This document shows positions 1-7,860 of a stretch of DNA of 21,285 nt, piece after piece. This DNA is from DASTGO01 sp035719045. GTDB taxonomy: Bacteria; Actinomycetota; Actinomycetes; Actinomycetales; Kineosporiaceae. Under the pieces are notes generated by a model. That model was given only the letters and a program-made list of their open reading frames with translations, made no database searches and was not told where the DNA came from. The stretch's first letter is position 1, and each line of letters opens with the position of its first letter. The stretch spans positions 1 to 21,285 of the forward strand of contig DASTGO010000315.1 in assembly GCA_035719045.1 (NCBI GenBank), written 5' to 3'. Position numbers and translations under genes: made by a program.

Positions 1-835
1 CCAGGATCCCGCAGACCTGGTAGGCGGCCAGGGTTGCCGTGGTCACCCCCGAGGCGGCACCCGCGAGCTGCAGCCCGAGCAGGTCCACCGTGGGCAGCAC
101 CGCCATCGACGCCGAGCCGACCCAGAACGGGACCGACACCCGGAACGTCAGCAGGGCCGCCAGTTCCCCGCGCCGGGGCAGCAGGTCGCGCAGCGACCAG
201 AGGCCGACGCCGGTGGCGGCGCAGGCTCCGGCGAGGAAGCCCACCGCCACCCCGTCCGCCCCCATGCCCGCGCCCGTCGTCAGCGCGACCGCCACGGCCG
301 CCTTCACCGTCACCTCGACCGACTGCAGCGTCCCCAGCCCGGTGAACCTTCGGCTGCCCTGGAGCATGCCGGCCAGGACCGCGTTGAACGACAGGACGGG
401 CAGGGTGGCGGCGGTCGCGCCGAGCAGGACCGGGGAGGCGGAAGGGATCAGCCGCAGCCCCGACGCCTCGGCCACCAGGAGTGCCGCGGCCAGCGCTGTG
501 CCGGCTGCGGTGTTGAGCAGCAACCCGGACCGGAACAGGGCGGACACCTCTGCCACGGGGTTCGGGGCGACCGGTGGGCCGACCGCGGGCGGATCGGGGT
601 CGGGTGCGCCGGCAGCGGCCCGGGACGCCAGCGCCCAGGGCACGCCCGCGCCCAGGGCGAGCCCGCACAGCAGCAGGACGGCCTGTGCCGTGCCGACCAC
701 GCCGAACGCCGCGGGGGCCAGGATCCAGGCCAGGACGACGCCGAGCAGGTAGTTGAGCAGCGATGTGATGGCGAAGCGCAGCACCAGGACGACGCCCCCG
801 CGGGCGGCGGTCTGCTGATCGCTCAACTGGCGCAT
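1..835 (-). CDS. Polysaccharide flippase-like multi-TM protein (MOP/Wzx-like), C-terminus beyond window
   Basis: The reverse strand is open from the window edge to an ATG at 835, giving 278 visible residues starting MRQLSDQQTAARGG. The protein is rich in hydrophobic segments, for example around residues 15-40, 48-70, 105-125, 130-155 and 175-210. It has the layout of MOP-superfamily oligosaccharide flippases, including an early 'ARGG..L..RF' segment and a 'GMLQGSRRF' loop typical of polysaccharide exporters. It would move lipid-linked glycans across the membrane. It lies directly downstream of a GT4 glycosyltransferase on the same strand, which fits an exopolysaccharide operon. The start is uncertain: an in-frame GTG at 895, with GGTGA just upstream, would overlap the glycosyltransferase by 23 bases, while ATG 835 has a weak ribosome site. 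The C-terminal half is outside the window, so the exact family is inferred from overall pattern. Confidence 0.7.
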   Translation of the reverse strand, partial: MRQLSDQQTAARGGVVLVLRFAITSLLNYLLGVVLAWILAPAAFGVVGTAQAVLLLCGLALGAGVPWALASRAAAGAPDPDPPAVGPPVAPNPVAEVSALFRSGLLLNTAAGTALAAALLVAEASGLRLIPSASPVLLGATAATLPVLSFNAVLAGMLQGSRRFTGLGTLQSVEVTVKAAVAVALTTGAGMGADGVAVGFLAGACAATGVGLWSLRDLLPRRGELAALLTFRVSVPFWVGSASMAVLPTVDLLGLQLAGAASGVTTATLAAYQVCGIL

Positions 836-872
836 GCGGCTGCCGGCGCCTGGTGGCCGCAGGCGCGGCCGG

Positions 873-2111
873 TCATACCCGCTCCCTGATCTCACGCCGT
901 TCACCCGGCTCATAGCTTTCGTTGCGTTGCGCACCGTTCCCGCGTAGGTCGAGGACGAAGTCGCCGGCCGGCAGGCGCGTCGTCGGGTCGAGGGCGAGGC
1001 TGCCGCCGGGCCTGGCCACCCCGGCCCCCACCCCGATCCCGAGGGGGCGGCCACCCCGCAGCGTGAGTTCGAAGAGTTCCTCGTACCGGTCGACGCACAC
1101 GTCCCAGGACAGGTCGGCGGCCCGGCGTACGGACAGCGGGCGCAGTTGGGCCAGCCGGGCGGGGTCGCGGGCCAGGGCGAGCAGGGTCTCGCGCAGGGCG
1201 CCGGTGTCGCCGGGCGGCACCAGCGCGCCCGTCGGGCCGGCCACCTCGCGGACCCCCGGCAGGTCGGAGGCCACGGGCACGCACCCGGAGCGCATGCCTT
1301 CCAGCAGGACGAGCCCGAACGCCTCCGCCCTGGTGACCGACGGCAGGGCGATGATGTCGTGCCGCGCATACTCCGCCAGCACCGTGGCGTCGGGCAGCCA
1401 GCCCCGGAAGGTGGCGTTGCCGGCGCTGAGGGCCGCGGCCATCCGCCTGTAGTGGTCCAGTTTCGGTCCCCGGCCGATCAGGGTCAGCTCGAGGGAGGGC
1501 TGCCCGGCGACGGCCTCCAGCAGGTTGTCGACCCCCTTGTAGGGCCTCATCTGCCCGACGAACAGGACCCGGAGCGTGGGTGCTTCGCCGCGGGCGGCCA
1601 GGTTCCGGTCCGTCGAGGGCAGCCGGTCCACTCCCCAGGGCACGAAGGTGACCGGTGGCCCCCCGGGCATGAAGTGGTACTCGGCGTAGTCCCGCGATGA
1701 GGTGACGACGAGGTCGCTGCGGCGGCTGAGCATGCGATGGAAGGTGTTGTAGAAGGTGCAGGCAGCCCCGAGCCGGGGGATGGCCATCGGGCCGTGGTGG
1801 GTGTAGACGACCCTGGGGCGAAGATCGGCCGGGAGCCGGCCGATCCGGTGCAGGAAGACGTCACTGACCGTCGGCGCGGGCCCGTGGAGGTTCACCAGGT
1901 CGTACTCCGGCAGACCACCGGCGAGCCGCCGCCAGTGCATGCCGAGTGAGCTGAGTCGCATCTCGTGCATGGTCATCCGCGGCACCTGCAGCGACGACAG
2001 GACGTCGGCCTGGTGGCCGCGTGCGCGCAGGCCGGTCGCCAGCCGGTCCACGCAACGGGACACACCGGACGTGATCGGCGGAGCCTCGGACGAAACGATC
2101 AGGATCTTCAT
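873..2111 (-). CDS. GT4-family glycosyltransferase
   Basis: This 412-residue protein has the two Rossmann-like halves of GT-B glycosyltransferases. The N-terminus MKILIVSSEAPPITSGVSR carries the glycine-rich acceptor-side loop. The C-terminal half opens with 'VLFVGQMRPYKGVDNLLEAV' and holds the GT4 EX7E motif in 'EAFGLVLLEGMRSG', which binds the nucleotide-sugar donor. It would add a sugar to a lipid-linked or secreted glycan at the inner membrane face. I chose ATG 2111 because GGGGAG lies 8 bases upstream; ATG 2117, two codons earlier, is nearly on top of that site. The open frame extends back to 2435, but that extension is Arg-rich and unlike a GT N-terminus. The gene stops just before or overlaps the flippase. 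Donor and acceptor cannot be read from sequence. Confidence 0.9.
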   Translation of the reverse strand: MKILIVSSEAPPITSGVSRCVDRLATGLRARGHQADVLSSLQVPRMTMHEMRLSSLGMHWRRLAGGLPEYDLVNLHGPAPTVSDVFLHRIGRLPADLRPRVVYTHHGPMAIPRLGAACTFYNTFHRMLSRRSDLVVTSSRDYAEYHFMPGGPPVTFVPWGVDRLPSTDRNLAARGEAPTLRVLFVGQMRPYKGVDNLLEAVAGQPSLELTLIGRGPKLDHYRRMAAALSAGNATFRGWLPDATVLAEYARHDIIALPSVTRAEAFGLVLLEGMRSGCVPVASDLPGVREVAGPTGALVPPGDTGALRETLLALARDPARLAQLRPLSVRRAADLSWDVCVDRYEELFELTLRGGRPLGIGVGAGVARPGGSLALDPTTRLPAGDFVLDLRGNGAQRNESYEPGERREIRERV

Positions 2112-2636
2112 CTGCATGTCTCCCCGGCGTGCTCCGAATCGGCGATGGCGCCGTCCCGGGCGGGTGTCCCGGGTGGCTCGGTGAGGCGAGCGGTCCCTGG
2201 TCGAGCAGACAGATCGTTCTCGGGCCTGCCGTCTCCCACTCCCCTCGGCACGGGCGCCGTGGTGTGGGGGGCGCCAATGCCCGACCCAGCCTATGCCGAC
2301 ATAACGGTACGAGAGGGATGAACAGGACACCTGCCTGGATGCGTGACCGGGTGCGCCGATCGCCGAACGCCGGTCTTCATGTGCGAGCGCACCCCTGTTC
2401 GTCGAGCCCAGTGAGGGCTGGGCACGCAGCGTCACAGACGTGGGCTAGCTGGGCGTATTCATGGTTGCACTCTGTGTGAATCACTGAAGGTCATGGCTGA
2501 TCACGTGCACGATGAGTGAGGCCGGAAACCCCAAGTGAAGGAAAACGATCTTGGTGCGATCACACCGAGTAGCTAGCCCCGCTCACCTCTCCGACGCGAC
2601 GGCTCTCTACCCCACCTGCACCTGGTCGAGCCGTCG
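2112..2636. other. Divergent intergenic region, no convincing gene
   Basis: These 525 bases separate the minus-strand glycosyltransferase from the plus-strand phosphatase. Open frames crossing it are Arg/Pro-rich and show no family pattern. The stretch from about 2440 to 2570 is visibly less GC-rich than the surroundings, which fits a promoter zone for the rightward genes. The best single element is the imperfect palindrome at 2553-2566. I could not fix a -35/-10 pair with confidence. Confidence 0.5.
2553..2566. promoter_or_regulatory. Operator-like palindrome upstream of the phosphatase gene
   Basis: GGTGCGATCACACC matches its reverse complement at 12 of 14 positions. It lies 70 bases before the phosphatase start in the less GC-rich promoter zone. 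Short dyads of this size are typical sites for GntR- or TetR-type repressors, but no regulator gene is adjacent, so the role is inferred. Confidence 0.3.
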
Positions 2637-3449
2637 ATGAGCCTGACGCATGAGCACGGTGGGCCGGGCCACGACCGCGGCGTTCCGGCCGATCCACCCG
2701 TCTGCGACACCGCCCCTGCGCTGGGCTCGTCCACCGCAGATCCGGCTGCGGTGATTCCTGCTCCGCGGGTCGACATCCTCCGGGCCGCGTCCGGGACCCG
2801 GCTCATCATGGTCCGGCACGGTGAGTCGGTCGCCCAGCGGAGCGACACCGTCGCCGGCCACAGCGGCTGCCTGGGCCTCACCGACGTGGGGCGCGCCCAG
2901 GCGGCTGCGCTCGGGAAGCGGCTGCAGGCCACCGGCGAACTCGCCTCCGTTTCCGTCATCCACACCAGCCGCATGCTGCGGGCCAGGCAGACGGCGGACA
3001 TCGTGGCCTCAGCCCTCGGTGATGTCGCCGTCGAGGAGACCTGCGCTCTGTGCGAGTACCACCCGGGAGAGGGCGACGGCCTCAGTCAGCGCGAGTTCGA
3101 TGCGCGGTGGCCGACGGTCAATCCCTGGGACCCGCATGAGCGCCGCGCTCCCGGCAGCGAGACCTGGGCCGAGATGGCGCACCGCGTCGCCGCCGGCCTG
3201 GACGCCCTGATCGACGCCCACCGCGGGCGGACCGTCGTCGTCGTCACCCACAGCGGCGTCATCATCCAGGCGATGATGCGCTGGCTGGACCTGCGGTTCG
3301 TGCGGCAGGCAGACCTGGCCTGGCTCGAGGCCGCCAATGCGTCCCTCACCAGCTGGCAGGTCACCGCAAACCCGTTCCGTCCCGACGGGCTCCCGCTGGA
3401 GCTGGTGACCTTCAGCGATGCCGCCCACCTCGTCGGTCCCCACTTCTGA
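2637..3449 (+). CDS. Histidine phosphatase (phosphoglycerate mutase-like)
   Basis: The 270-residue protein carries the histidine phosphatase signature MVRHGES with the phospho-acceptor His at residue 61. The 'HTSRMLRARQTA' segment follows near 109-120, and the second catalytic His is in 'VVVTHSGVI' at 205. These are the hallmarks of the branch-1 family, which removes or transfers phosphate from small molecules or proteins. The first 50 residues before 'GTRLIMVRHGE' look disordered and have no family counterpart. ATG 2637 also lacks a ribosome site, so translation may begin later (GTG 2751 is in frame) or the mRNA may be short-leadered. The stop is 13 bases before the next gene, whose ribosome site overlaps this region, so the two are probably co-translated. 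The substrate may be a phosphorylated intermediate handled by the neighbouring PLP enzyme; that is inference. Confidence 0.85.
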   Translation: MSLTHEHGGPGHDRGVPADPPVCDTAPALGSSTADPAAVIPAPRVDILRAASGTRLIMVRHGESVAQRSDTVAGHSGCLGLTDVGRAQAAALGKRLQATGELASVSVIHTSRMLRARQTADIVASALGDVAVEETCALCEYHPGEGDGLSQREFDARWPTVNPWDPHERRAPGSETWAEMAHRVAAGLDALIDAHRGRTVVVVTHSGVIIQAMMRWLDLRFVRQADLAWLEAANASLTSWQVTANPFRPDGLPLELVTFSDAAHLVGPHF

Positions 3450-3462
3450 GCAGGAGATCCGC

Positions 3463-4863
3463 ATGTTGGACGTCAGTTGCAACGACGTCAAGAAGCTCAT
3501 CGACCCGCACCCGTACAGCGGCAGCGTCGAGACGCACCGGCAGCTTCCGGCGCAGGGCCTGGACCCCGAAGACGTTCTGGCCGAGCTGAAGTGGATGGCC
3601 GAGACCGAGGACCTGCCGGCCATGACCGGACGTGTCTCAGGTTCCGTCTACCACGGCGGACATGAGCACTACGCCTTGCTCAACAACGCCTTCGGGTTCT
3701 TCTCCCACGCCAACGCCCTGCAGCGCGACATGTATCCGTCGGCGACCCGGTTCGAGGCGGAGATCATCGCGATGACCCGGTCCCTGCTCGGTGCGGACGA
3801 CGACGTCTGCGGAGCGCTGACCTCCGGTGGCACCGAGAGCCTCACCACCCAGATGCTGGTGTACCGGGACGTCGCCCGGGAGGACCGCGGTGTCACCGAA
3901 CCCGAGATGATCATCCCTGTCACGGCGCACTGCGCGCTCGACAAGGCGGCGCACTACCTCGGGGTCCGGTTGCTCAAGGCCCCTGTGGACTCCGGGTTCC
4001 AGGTGGACGTCGACTGGGTCGCCGACCACATCACCGACCGAACGATCGCCCTGCTCGGATCCGCCGGCAACTACCAGTACGGGGTCGTCGACCCGATCGA
4101 GGAACTCGGCGCGCTGGCCCTCCGGCACGGTATCGGCCTGCACGTGGACGCCTGCCTCGGCGGGTACATCCTGCCGTGGGCGGAGCGCCTCGGGCGCACG
4201 GTGAGCCCGTTCGACTTCCGGGTCCCCGGAGTCACCTCTCTGTCCGCGGACCCGCACAAGTACGGCTACGGCCTCAAGGGGACAGGGGTGCTGCTGTACC
4301 GCAACCAGGAGTTGCGGCGCAGGCAGTACTTCACCGCCACGGACTGGTCCGGTGGGATGTACCTGTCCCCGGGCATGGCCGGCAGCCGTTCGGTGGGCCT
4401 GCTGGCCTCGACCTGGGCGGCCATGGTGATCCTCGGACAGCCGGGCTACCGCGCGGGTGCCGAACGGATCTTCGCGGCCGCCGACCAGATCCGGACCGCG
4501 GTGCGAGGCATCCCCGGCCTCACCCTCCTCGGAGAGTCACCGTTCATCGTCGCCTTCACCACCGACCCGGAGGGTGACATCTACGACGTCGGTGACCGGC
4601 TCTCGGCCCGAGGGTGGCGCCTGAACGGACTGCAGAACCCCGCCGGGCTGCACTTCTGCATCACCCTCGCCAACGCCGACCCCGCAGTCGCCGAGGAGTT
4701 CGCCGGCGACCTTCGGTCCTGCGTCGAGGCCGCCTCGGGCAGCCCGGCCGGACAGACGCAGACCGGGATGCTGTACGGCTTGTCCGCGGCCGGACCCGCG
4801 GGACGGGCGTCCGCGGACCGGATCCTGCGTACCGCACTCGACATCTTCCACGACACCCCCTGA
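3463..4863 (+). CDS. PLP-dependent lyase, sphingosine-1-phosphate-lyase-like
   Basis: The 466-residue protein is a fold-type I PLP enzyme of the group II decarboxylase/S1P-lyase branch. 'SGGTESLTTQML' near residue 121 would bind the PLP phosphate, Asp229 in 'GLHVDACLGGY' would contact the pyridine nitrogen, and Lys266 in 'SADPHKYGYGLKG' is the expected Schiff-base lysine. The HKYGYGLKG form and the 'VYHGGHEHY' segment near residues 62-70 favour S1P lyase over amino-acid decarboxylases. Known S1P lyases split long-chain base phosphates into an aldehyde and phosphoethanolamine. ATG 3463 is chosen because AGGAG lies 7 bases upstream; an earlier ATG at 3418 lies inside the phosphatase gene. No N-terminal membrane anchor is present, unlike the eukaryotic enzyme. 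The substrate may differ in this organism. Confidence 0.88.
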   Translation: MLDVSCNDVKKLIDPHPYSGSVETHRQLPAQGLDPEDVLAELKWMAETEDLPAMTGRVSGSVYHGGHEHYALLNNAFGFFSHANALQRDMYPSATRFEAEIIAMTRSLLGADDDVCGALTSGGTESLTTQMLVYRDVAREDRGVTEPEMIIPVTAHCALDKAAHYLGVRLLKAPVDSGFQVDVDWVADHITDRTIALLGSAGNYQYGVVDPIEELGALALRHGIGLHVDACLGGYILPWAERLGRTVSPFDFRVPGVTSLSADPHKYGYGLKGTGVLLYRNQELRRRQYFTATDWSGGMYLSPGMAGSRSVGLLASTWAAMVILGQPGYRAGAERIFAAADQIRTAVRGIPGLTLLGESPFIVAFTTDPEGDIYDVGDRLSARGWRLNGLQNPAGLHFCITLANADPAVAEEFAGDLRSCVEAASGSPAGQTQTGMLYGLSAAGPAGRASADRILRTALDIFHDTP

Positions 4864-4976
4864 CGGGCCACCGCGTGGACGTGTCCGGCCGTGCCTGCCG
4901 TGGCAGGTGAGGGCGATGGAGGCGGAACTGGCTCGGGCGTACCGCTGCGGCACGTGCCACCACTGCGTAGCCTGTC

Positions 4977-5747
4977 GTGGCACAGGCATCCCAGCTGCCG
5001 GATGACGAGAAAGGGGCTGGCTGCGCCATCGTGGACGACACCGATTCTCGGGCGGATCCACCGGGACGCGCTGTCGGTGGGCCCTTCCTTGCGGACCTGC
5101 TTCCCACGCCCGTGGTGGTGCGGCAACTCCGAGAGCATCCGGCCGAACTCGATCTCCTCCCTGCGGAGGAGGCCCTCGTCCGGGGCGCGGTGGACCGGCG
5201 CCGCCGCGAGTTCGCGGCCGTCCGGCGGTGCGCCCGGGGGGCGCTCGCCGCGCTCGGATTCCCACCTGAGCCCATCCTCGTCGGCGAGCGGGGGGACCCC
5301 ATCTGGCCGGCGGGGGTGGTGGGGAGCATGACGCATTGCCACGGATACGCAGCCGCAGCGCTGGGCCCTTCGACCTCGGTCCTCGGGATCGGGGTGGACG
5401 CGGAACCGGAGGGTCCGCTGCCCGAGGGCGTCGAGGAACTGATCTGCCTGCCACAGGAGCGGGTTCGGCTCGCCGATCTGGCACGGGAGGATCCGCGGCT
5501 GCACTGGGACAGGCTGCTGTTCAGTGCCAAGGAATCCGTCTACAAGACCTGGTACCCGTTGATGCGAACCTGGTTGGACTTCGATCAGGTGCAGATCGAC
5601 GTGGACCCGCATCACGGCACCTTCCTGGCGCGGCTTCTCGTTCCCGGGCCGGTGGTGGCCGGGCGGCAGTACGACGAGTTCGCCGGGCGTTGGACGGCGG
5701 CGGGCGGCCTGATCGTGACGGCGATCGTCCTGCACCGCGACCTCTGA
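4977..5747 (+). CDS. 4'-phosphopantetheinyl transferase, Sfp/EntD type
   Basis: The protein, 256 residues from GTG 4977, has the canonical motifs of carrier-protein-activating transferases. These are 'VGSMTHCHGY' near 115-124, the Mg-binding 'GIGVDAEPEG' with Asp141 and Glu143, and 'FSAKESVYKTWYP' with Glu186 and Lys190. The 'SMTHC' form and overall size match the EntD-like branch common in actinomycetes. It would transfer the phosphopantetheine arm of CoA onto acyl or peptidyl carrier proteins. No carrier protein or synthase is visible in the window, so its partner is elsewhere. The start is uncertain: GTG 4977 lacks a clear ribosome site and GTG 5031 is an alternative, since the conserved region begins near residue 38. 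It lies 113 bases after the PLP enzyme on the same strand and may share its transcript. Confidence 0.92.
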   Translation: MAQASQLPDDEKGAGCAIVDDTDSRADPPGRAVGGPFLADLLPTPVVVRQLREHPAELDLLPAEEALVRGAVDRRRREFAAVRRCARGALAALGFPPEPILVGERGDPIWPAGVVGSMTHCHGYAAAALGPSTSVLGIGVDAEPEGPLPEGVEELICLPQERVRLADLAREDPRLHWDRLLFSAKESVYKTWYPLMRTWLDFDQVQIDVDPHHGTFLARLLVPGPVVAGRQYDEFAGRWTAAGGLIVTAIVLHRDL

Positions 5748-6070
5748 CGGTCGGTCGGGATCAACCCGAGCTGTCATGACCTGATCCCGTTGCCGCACCA
5801 CACCTTGGGGGGCTACGGAATCGGCGCCGCCAACGACCGTGACGGTGCTCGGCGGCAACTCCTTGAGGAGAAGACCCGGTCGCCATGACCCGGATGCCGC
5901 AACAGGCGTGAATGGCGGACCGAACCCAGGCGTGAGGGCTTCGCTGCGAACATTCTCTGCGGCATTTCGCCGAACCGTCCAACGTCCCGTGTCTGACCAC
6001 CAGCGGCCCGCGACGGGCCACGTCGCATGGGGAGTGGCCGCAGGTCATGCTGGTGACACTGCGGGCGCTG
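5748..6070. other. Intergenic region, nothing recognisable
   Basis: About 320 bases between the phosphopantetheinyl transferase and the rRNA methyltransferase promoter. A short hairpin (TCGGG, five-base loop, CCCGA) sits just after the transferase stop and could weakly terminate it. A GAGGAG at about 5864 precedes an 8-codon open frame at 5885 with no other support. No protein family pattern was seen in any frame. Confidence 0.4.
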
Positions 6071-6107
6071 TGACGCCTCGGCGCGCCCGGACCGGTAGGA
6101 TCGCGCC
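6071..6107 (+). promoter_or_regulatory. Probable leaderless promoter of the rRNA methyltransferase gene
   Basis: TAGGAT at 6096-6101 is a good actinomycete -10 box and ends 6 bases before the ATG at 6108. Transcription would therefore begin at or next to the A of the start codon. A TGACGC element at 6071-6076 stands 19 bases upstream as a loose -35. No ribosome binding site precedes the ATG. Leaderless mRNAs are common for Streptomyces resistance genes, which supports this reading. Confidence 0.55.
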
Positions 6108-6944
6108 ATGGCAGGCCCCGCAATCATCACCGATAGATCAGACCCCGCAGTGCAGCGCATCATCGACGTGACGAGGCATTCACGGTCGGTCGTCCGGACG
6201 GCTCTGATTGAAGACGTCGAGCCGCTCGTGCAGTGCATCCGTGCGGGGCTGGAGTTCCTGGAGGTGTACGGGGTCGATGGCGTGCCGGTCCCGAGCGAAC
6301 TGTCGGCCGCCTGCCGCGACCGGGAAATCCCGTTCCGGCTTATCGAGTCGTCGATTGTCACTCAACTCTTCAAATCCGATAAACGGCCGAAGGCGTTCGG
6401 TGTGGCGCGACTGCCGCGGCCGAGCAGCTTCGCGGACCTGAAGAACTGCACCGGGGACATCATCATCCTGGACGGGGTGAAGATCGTCGGGAACATCGGT
6501 GCCATTGTGCGGACGTCGTTCGCGCTGGGCGCCGGGGGCATTGTGTTGGTGGACAGTGATCTGGTGAGCATTGCGGACCGGCGTCTGGTCCGGGCAAGCC
6601 GGGGATACGTCTTTTCACTTCCGGTGGTCCTGGTGTCGAGCCAGGAGGCAGTCAGCTACTTCGCTGGTAGCGGACTGCGCCTGCTGACGTTCGATGCCGG
6701 CGGCGAACTCGGGCTGGGGGAGCTGCGGCGCGCGGACGAGCGGCTCGCTCTCCTGTTCGGCAGTGAGAAGACCGGCTCCTCGAACGACTTCGCAGAGGTC
6801 GCTGACGGCTCGGTGTCGATTGCGATCAACCCGCTCGCGGAGTCGCTCAACGTCTCTGTCGCGGTGGGGATCGCACTCGAACAGCGATCGAGCCGGAACC
6901 TCACCCTCATGACGGGGAACGGGAACGCCTCGGCCCGTCAGTGA
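6108..6944 (+). CDS. tsnR: 23S rRNA 2'-O-methyltransferase, thiostrepton/nosiheptide-resistance type
   Basis: The 278-residue protein is closely similar from memory to the thiostrepton-resistance enzyme Tsr of Streptomyces azureus and to NHR. Shared stretches include 'SDPAVQRIIDVT', 'LIEDVEPL', 'LDGVKIVGNIGAIVRTS', 'VDSD..SIADRRL.RASRGY' and 'LALLFGSEK'. SPOUT-fold residues fall at the positions I recall for Tsr: Asn129, Arg135, Arg165, Glu220, Ser246 and Asn248. The family methylates the 2'-OH of A1067 (E. coli numbering) of 23S rRNA and blocks thiopeptide binding at the L11 site. The N-terminal 100 residues match the RNA-binding domain of Tsr. Codon use is slightly less GC-biased than in neighbouring genes, which hints at transfer. 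No thiopeptide precursor or cyclodehydratase gene is nearby, so this looks like stand-alone resistance. Confidence 0.93.
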   Translation: MAGPAIITDRSDPAVQRIIDVTRHSRSVVRTALIEDVEPLVQCIRAGLEFLEVYGVDGVPVPSELSAACRDREIPFRLIESSIVTQLFKSDKRPKAFGVARLPRPSSFADLKNCTGDIIILDGVKIVGNIGAIVRTSFALGAGGIVLVDSDLVSIADRRLVRASRGYVFSLPVVLVSSQEAVSYFAGSGLRLLTFDAGGELGLGELRRADERLALLFGSEKTGSSNDFAEVADGSVSIAINPLAESLNVSVAVGIALEQRSSRNLTLMTGNGNASARQ

Positions 6945-7075
6945 TGCGGCAACAGCTCGTCGGTGATTCCGCTGGATCCTGCTGCGCTCCCAGTGGGCAG
7001 GTCCATGACAGGGCAGTCCCACCACGTCTGCTCGAGCGCGCAGTGCCTGCGGGCGTCCGGAGAAGCACCACCCGT

Positions 7076-7579
7076 TCAGGAGTGCAGTCTGGCCACCCCG
7101 GCCCACATGCTGACGTCCGCGGCGTCGGCGCGTGGTGTCCCGTCGTCGGCGGGCCGCCGGTCCGGGACGGGCGTGATGCCGGGTGGGGTGAGTTCGTGGC
7201 CGTCGAAGAACCGGGCGACCTCGTCGCGGGTGCGGAAGCGGAACTGGGGGCCGAGGATGGCCCGCTGGTCAGCAGGGCTCGGGCGTGGGCGAGCACGATC
7301 GGGTCGTTGTCGACGTAGACCACGCGGGACGAGGGGTTGATCCGCCCGGCCCAGGAACCGCCGGTTCTCCACCGCAGTCACCCGGATGGTGGGGAAGACC
7401 GACACGATCGCGTCGCCGGACTCCCGGTCGGCGGCGAAGGTGTCCTTGCCCCCCAGCCAGTAGTCGTAGCGGCGCGCCGGGTGCGCCACCGAGGTGTCGA
7501 ACGCCAGTTCCGGTCCGTCGGGTGCGACGTGGCTGACCCGGCTCTGCGCAGGCGCTGCCTGCTGGTCCTGCGAGTCCAC
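7076..7579 (-). pseudogene. Decayed DUF574 SAM-dependent methyltransferase (two internal deletions)
   Basis: The start (GTG 7579 with GGGG upstream, or GTG 7594) gives a normal family N-terminus: 'HPARRYDYWLGGKDTFAADR' and 'IRVTAVENRRFLGRA'. The reading then jumps, in a shifted frame, to 'SSRVVYVDNDPIVLAHARALL', which in intact Methyltransf_19 proteins comes after the SAM-binding glycine motif. It then returns to the first frame at 'FRTRDEVARFFDG' and ends 'DVSMWAGVARLHS'. The region between FLGRA and VVYVDND, with the SAM-binding loop, and a second region after ALL are missing. The remaining open frame is about 170 residues, against roughly 260-280 for the family as I recall it. It should not be catalytically active. 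Confidence 0.8.
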
Positions 7580-7860
7580 GCCGACCCCTTTCACCCGATC
7601 TGGGGTAAATCCCCTCTTCGGGCCGATCTGCCAGGGATCCTAGGCCACGCCGATCGGTCCGCGCGTGGCCTTGCCTCGGTCAGTCCCTGGAGCGGACTCT
7701 GGCTCGCGTGGGTGATCTCCCGCAGAGCGCTGCGAGCCGATCACGAGGGCACTCGACCAGCTCGTCGAGCTCCGTGACCGCGAGGAGCCACGTCTCGTCC
7801 CCCGCTGACGGCGTGGCCCTGATCAGCCAGAAGTCGCGGCTCCGATGCGACGTTGCGGGT
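7580..7860 (-). other. Intergenic region with a possible protein remnant
   Basis: From 7680 to 7860 the reverse strand reads through in a frame containing 'DFWLIRATPSAGDETWLLAV' followed by 'TELDELVECPRDRLAALCG' and then a stop. This part has normal coding composition but no start codon of its own; the same frame merely shadows apbE further upstream. It may be the end of a lost gene. The rest of the region shows nothing recognisable. Confidence 0.25.

Noticed and set aside
39..752. 237-residue plus-strand frame at the window start
   Set aside because: It lies opposite the flippase-like gene, which has convincing membrane helices; the plus frame is low-complexity Ser/Thr/Ala/Arg.
5885..5911. 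Eight-codon leader-like frame after GAGGAG
   Set aside because: Has a ribosome-site-like sequence but no attenuator hairpins downstream and no gene it could control without crossing the leaderless promoter.
6108..6944. Thiopeptide biosynthetic cluster around the resistance gene
   Set aside because: No precursor peptide, YcaO cyclodehydratase, lantibiotic-type dehydratase or cyclase gene was seen within the window.
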